Source: Flavipsychrobacter sp. | GTDB lineage: Bacteria; Bacteroidota; Bacteroidia; Chitinophagales; Chitinophagaceae | Direction: 5' to 3' | Assembly (NCBI GenBank): GCA_024508935.1 | Contig: JANINW010000018.1 | Location: forward strand, 253,125 to 317,124 | DNA length: 64,000 bases | Shown: positions 62,602 through 64,000 of the stretch, piece after piece | Position numbering within the stretch: position 1 is the stretch's first letter | Layout: every line of letters begins with the position of its first letter | The notes under the pieces: generated by a model | Database searches by the model: none | Told to the model about the DNA's origin: nothing | The model's input: the letters and a program-made list of their open reading frames with translations, nothing else | Translations under genes and position numbers: made by a program

Positions 62602-62978
62602 TATCCAACCATTGCATTGTATGCAGCAGCATCCAGCAGTGCTTCTACATCAGCAGGGTTGTCAACTGTCATTTTTATCATCCAGCCGGTTCCGTAAGGG
62701 TCTGTATTTACATTTTCAGGGTTGCTTTCCAGTGCAGGATTGATCTCATTGATGGTTCCTGCTACCGGCAAATACAAGTCAGATACAGTTTTTACAGCTT
62801 CTACTGTGCCAAAAATATCATTGGCACCCAAGCTTTTTCCAACAGTATTGATATCTACGAATACGATGTCTCCCAATTCGTGCTGAGCAAAATCAGTAAT
62901 ACCAATTGTAGCAGTATTGCCTTCCAGTTTAATCCATTCGTGATCTTTAGTGTATCTGAGCGTATCAGGAACTTGCAT
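62601..62978 (-). CDS. gcvH: Glycine cleavage system H protein
   Basis: A 125-residue lipoyl carrier. The lipoylated lysine is in GTVEAVKTVSDLYLPVAG (about Lys64), and the N terminus (TLRYTKDHEWIKLEGN) is the family start. It shuttles the aminomethyl intermediate between the P, T and L proteins; none of those genes is in this window. Translated with the VanZ gene. Upstream promoter not clear. Confidence 0.95.
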   Translation of the reverse strand: MQVPDTLRYTKDHEWIKLEGNTATIGITDFAQHELGDIVFVDINTVGKSLGANDIFGTVEAVKTVSDLYLPVAGTINEINPALESNPENVNTDPYGTGWMIKMTVDNPADVEALLDAAAYNAMVG

Positions 62979-63112
62979 AGTTTGAAAATTTGCGATAAAA
63001 ATAATGTAAAAAATTTATTGGTAGTATATGAAAAATTATATGTGTGATATGCGGTATTGAAAATTACCGTTTCAGCTGATTTTTTTTCTGTTTTGGTGAA
63101 AAGCAACCTAAC

Positions 63113-63142
63113 TTGACCGTTACAGAATCCGTCTACTATATA
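63113..63142 (+). promoter_or_regulatory. Possible promoter of the last gene
   Basis: TTGACC (63113-63118) and TATATA (63137-63142) are 18 bases apart, about 43 bases before the ATG. This is closer to the enteric sigma-70 layout than to the usual Bacteroidota form, so it may be coincidence. Confidence 0.3.
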
Positions 63143-63184
63143 AGACAAGTGTATATAGCCCTAACAGTTTAATTCAAAAAGAAT

Positions 63185-64000
63185 ATGAAAAAACTTTTAT
63201 TTTTTGCCTTGGCCCTAAGCTTTTTCGCAAACTTCTCGAGTGCCCAGGTAGGGGTAAATATAGCCCCCATCGCTACCACATCGGGCGATGGCAGCGGCAG
63301 TACTACGCCTTATTTATGGCAATGGAATAAGATCAATGACCTGGATACGGGTATTATAGGTACCCAGCAAGCCTTTATATGGACCCTGACACCTCCAAAT
63401 GGAAATGAATGGATGCAATGGGACTGGACTTCTACGCAAATCATAGGTAGTATGAAGATATACCGTGCGCAAACCAGCGGACGTGTTTTGGGTGGTGCTA
63501 CTGTTCAATCATGGAATGGTACAGCCTGGGTAGATTTTTATACATGGAGCGAGCCGGATTACAAACCATCCTTTACTATCAATTTCCCGGTACCTTTTGT
63601 TGGAACCAAATTACGGATGACAAAATTTGTTTGCGGTACTACCGGCCAGCAATCAAATATGAATTACCGTGAAATTGAGATACTGACAGGCGGCTATCCT
63701 TGTGCCAATCCTCCATCGGCAGTTACACAAGGCCCTACACAGGTTTGTCCCAATGTAGGCTTTAAATTATCGCTGAGCAAGGTATATGTAAATGCTACCT
63801 ATCAATGGCAGTACTCGACCAATGCAGTTAGCTGGTCTAACTTTATCGGTACGGTTACTTCCAGTGGCGACCTGTACGATACTATTACTGCTCCAAAATT
63901 CTATCGCTGTAAGATCACTTGTACAGACGGCAGTCAATCATATTCTTATACAACAGCTCCGTGGCTGGTTAATATAGCTCCATTCTACTACTGTTATTGT
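63185..64000 (+). CDS. Secreted surface protein, N-terminal part (3' end outside window)
   Basis: An ATG at 63185 begins a signal peptide (MKKLLFFALALSFFANFSSA, then QV) and an open frame that stays open through the window end (272 residues, exactly in frame to 64000). Residues ~22-170 form a beta-rich domain, possibly jelly-roll-like (WMQWDWTSTQIIGSMKIYRA, NYREIEIL), followed by an Ig-like module (PSAVTQGPTQVCPNV) up to a CYC end. The end PFYYCYC resembles the linker that precedes GEVED-type modules in T9SS proteins, so a T9SS-sorted adhesin is probable but not shown. Confidence 0.75.
   Translation, partial: MKKLLFFALALSFFANFSSAQVGVNIAPIATTSGDGSGSTTPYLWQWNKINDLDTGIIGTQQAFIWTLTPPNGNEWMQWDWTSTQIIGSMKIYRAQTSGRVLGGATVQSWNGTAWVDFYTWSEPDYKPSFTINFPVPFVGTKLRMTKFVCGTTGQQSNMNYREIEILTGGYPCANPPSAVTQGPTQVCPNVGFKLSLSKVYVNATYQWQYSTNAVSWSNFIGTVTSSGDLYDTITAPKFYRCKITCTDGSQSYSYTTAPWLVNIAPFYYCYC

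Noticed and set aside
1-64000. A defence system, toxin-antitoxin pair, prophage or mobile element
   Set aside because: I looked for restriction, CRISPR, retron, abortive-infection, integrase and transposase signatures and saw none; the only mobile-like signals are the short intergenic repeat elements.

Overview
The window looks like an ordinary chromosomal segment of a Bacteroidota bacterium, probably from the Chitinophagales/Chitinophagaceae side of the phylum (placement inferred, not tested). Phylum-typical marks are: secreted proteins ending in type IX secretion (T9SS) type A or type B (CHU_C, gliding-motility C-terminal) sorting domains, SprB-type repeats, a DUF5606 protein, a GLPGLI protein beside an outer-membrane beta-barrel protein, a type III glutamine synthetase, a short NuoG, and a promoter before nuoA that fits the phylum consensus TTG-N19-TAnnTTTG. 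No rRNA, tRNA, CRISPR array, insertion sequence, prophage or restriction/defence system was recognised.

Layout. 1-3.2 kb: the 3' end of a PD-(D/E)XK nuclease-type protein, a small lipoprotein, a secreted GHL10-type glycosidase and a DUF5606 protein. 3.3-7.8 kb: one very large surface protein with twelve SprB-type repeats. 8-12 kb: a leftward glycan-assembly operon (two GT2 glycosyltransferases, a methyltransferase, a flippase). 12-19.4 kb: three consecutive, partly homologous T9SS surface proteins that look like domain mosaics of one another. 19.5-33.8 kb: a complete 14-gene nuo operon (nuoA-N, complex I), with two unrelated small genes between nuoE and nuoF and two families of short inverted-repeat elements in the gaps, several ending right at a start codon. 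33.9-41 kb: leftward housekeeping genes (nitrilase, GNAT, methyltransferase, glutamine synthetase III, phosphopantetheinyl transferase) and rightward genes for an unknown secreted protein and dCTP deaminase. 41-47 kb: OsmC protein, GNAT, scoA/scoB, an ArsC-like protein, an unknown secreted protein, a MoxR/Mg-chelatase-type AAA+ ATPase and arfB. 47-59 kb: a PaaE-type reductase, mutL, a GH3/beta-lactamase fusion, a beta-barrel protein plus GLPGLI pair, a cystathionine gamma-synthase and ruvB. 59-62 kb: a leftward heptose-type sugar operon (GHMP kinase split by a frameshift, nucleotidyltransferase, GT4). 62-64 kb: gcvH, a VanZ-like gene and the start of another secreted protein that runs off the window.

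How it fits together. The nuo operon and scoAB serve respiration and ketoacid/CoA metabolism. The glycan operon and the heptose cluster probably feed surface polysaccharide, and the large T9SS proteins are probably exported and anchored at that surface. The most unusual signal is not a protein system but the repeated hairpin elements at start codons in the nuo operon and at scoA/scoB, one of which supplies the last codons and the stop of scoA. Other points worth checking are the split hddA, the mosaic surface proteins and a MutL without the usual endonuclease motif. Nothing in the window can be called a new system with confidence.
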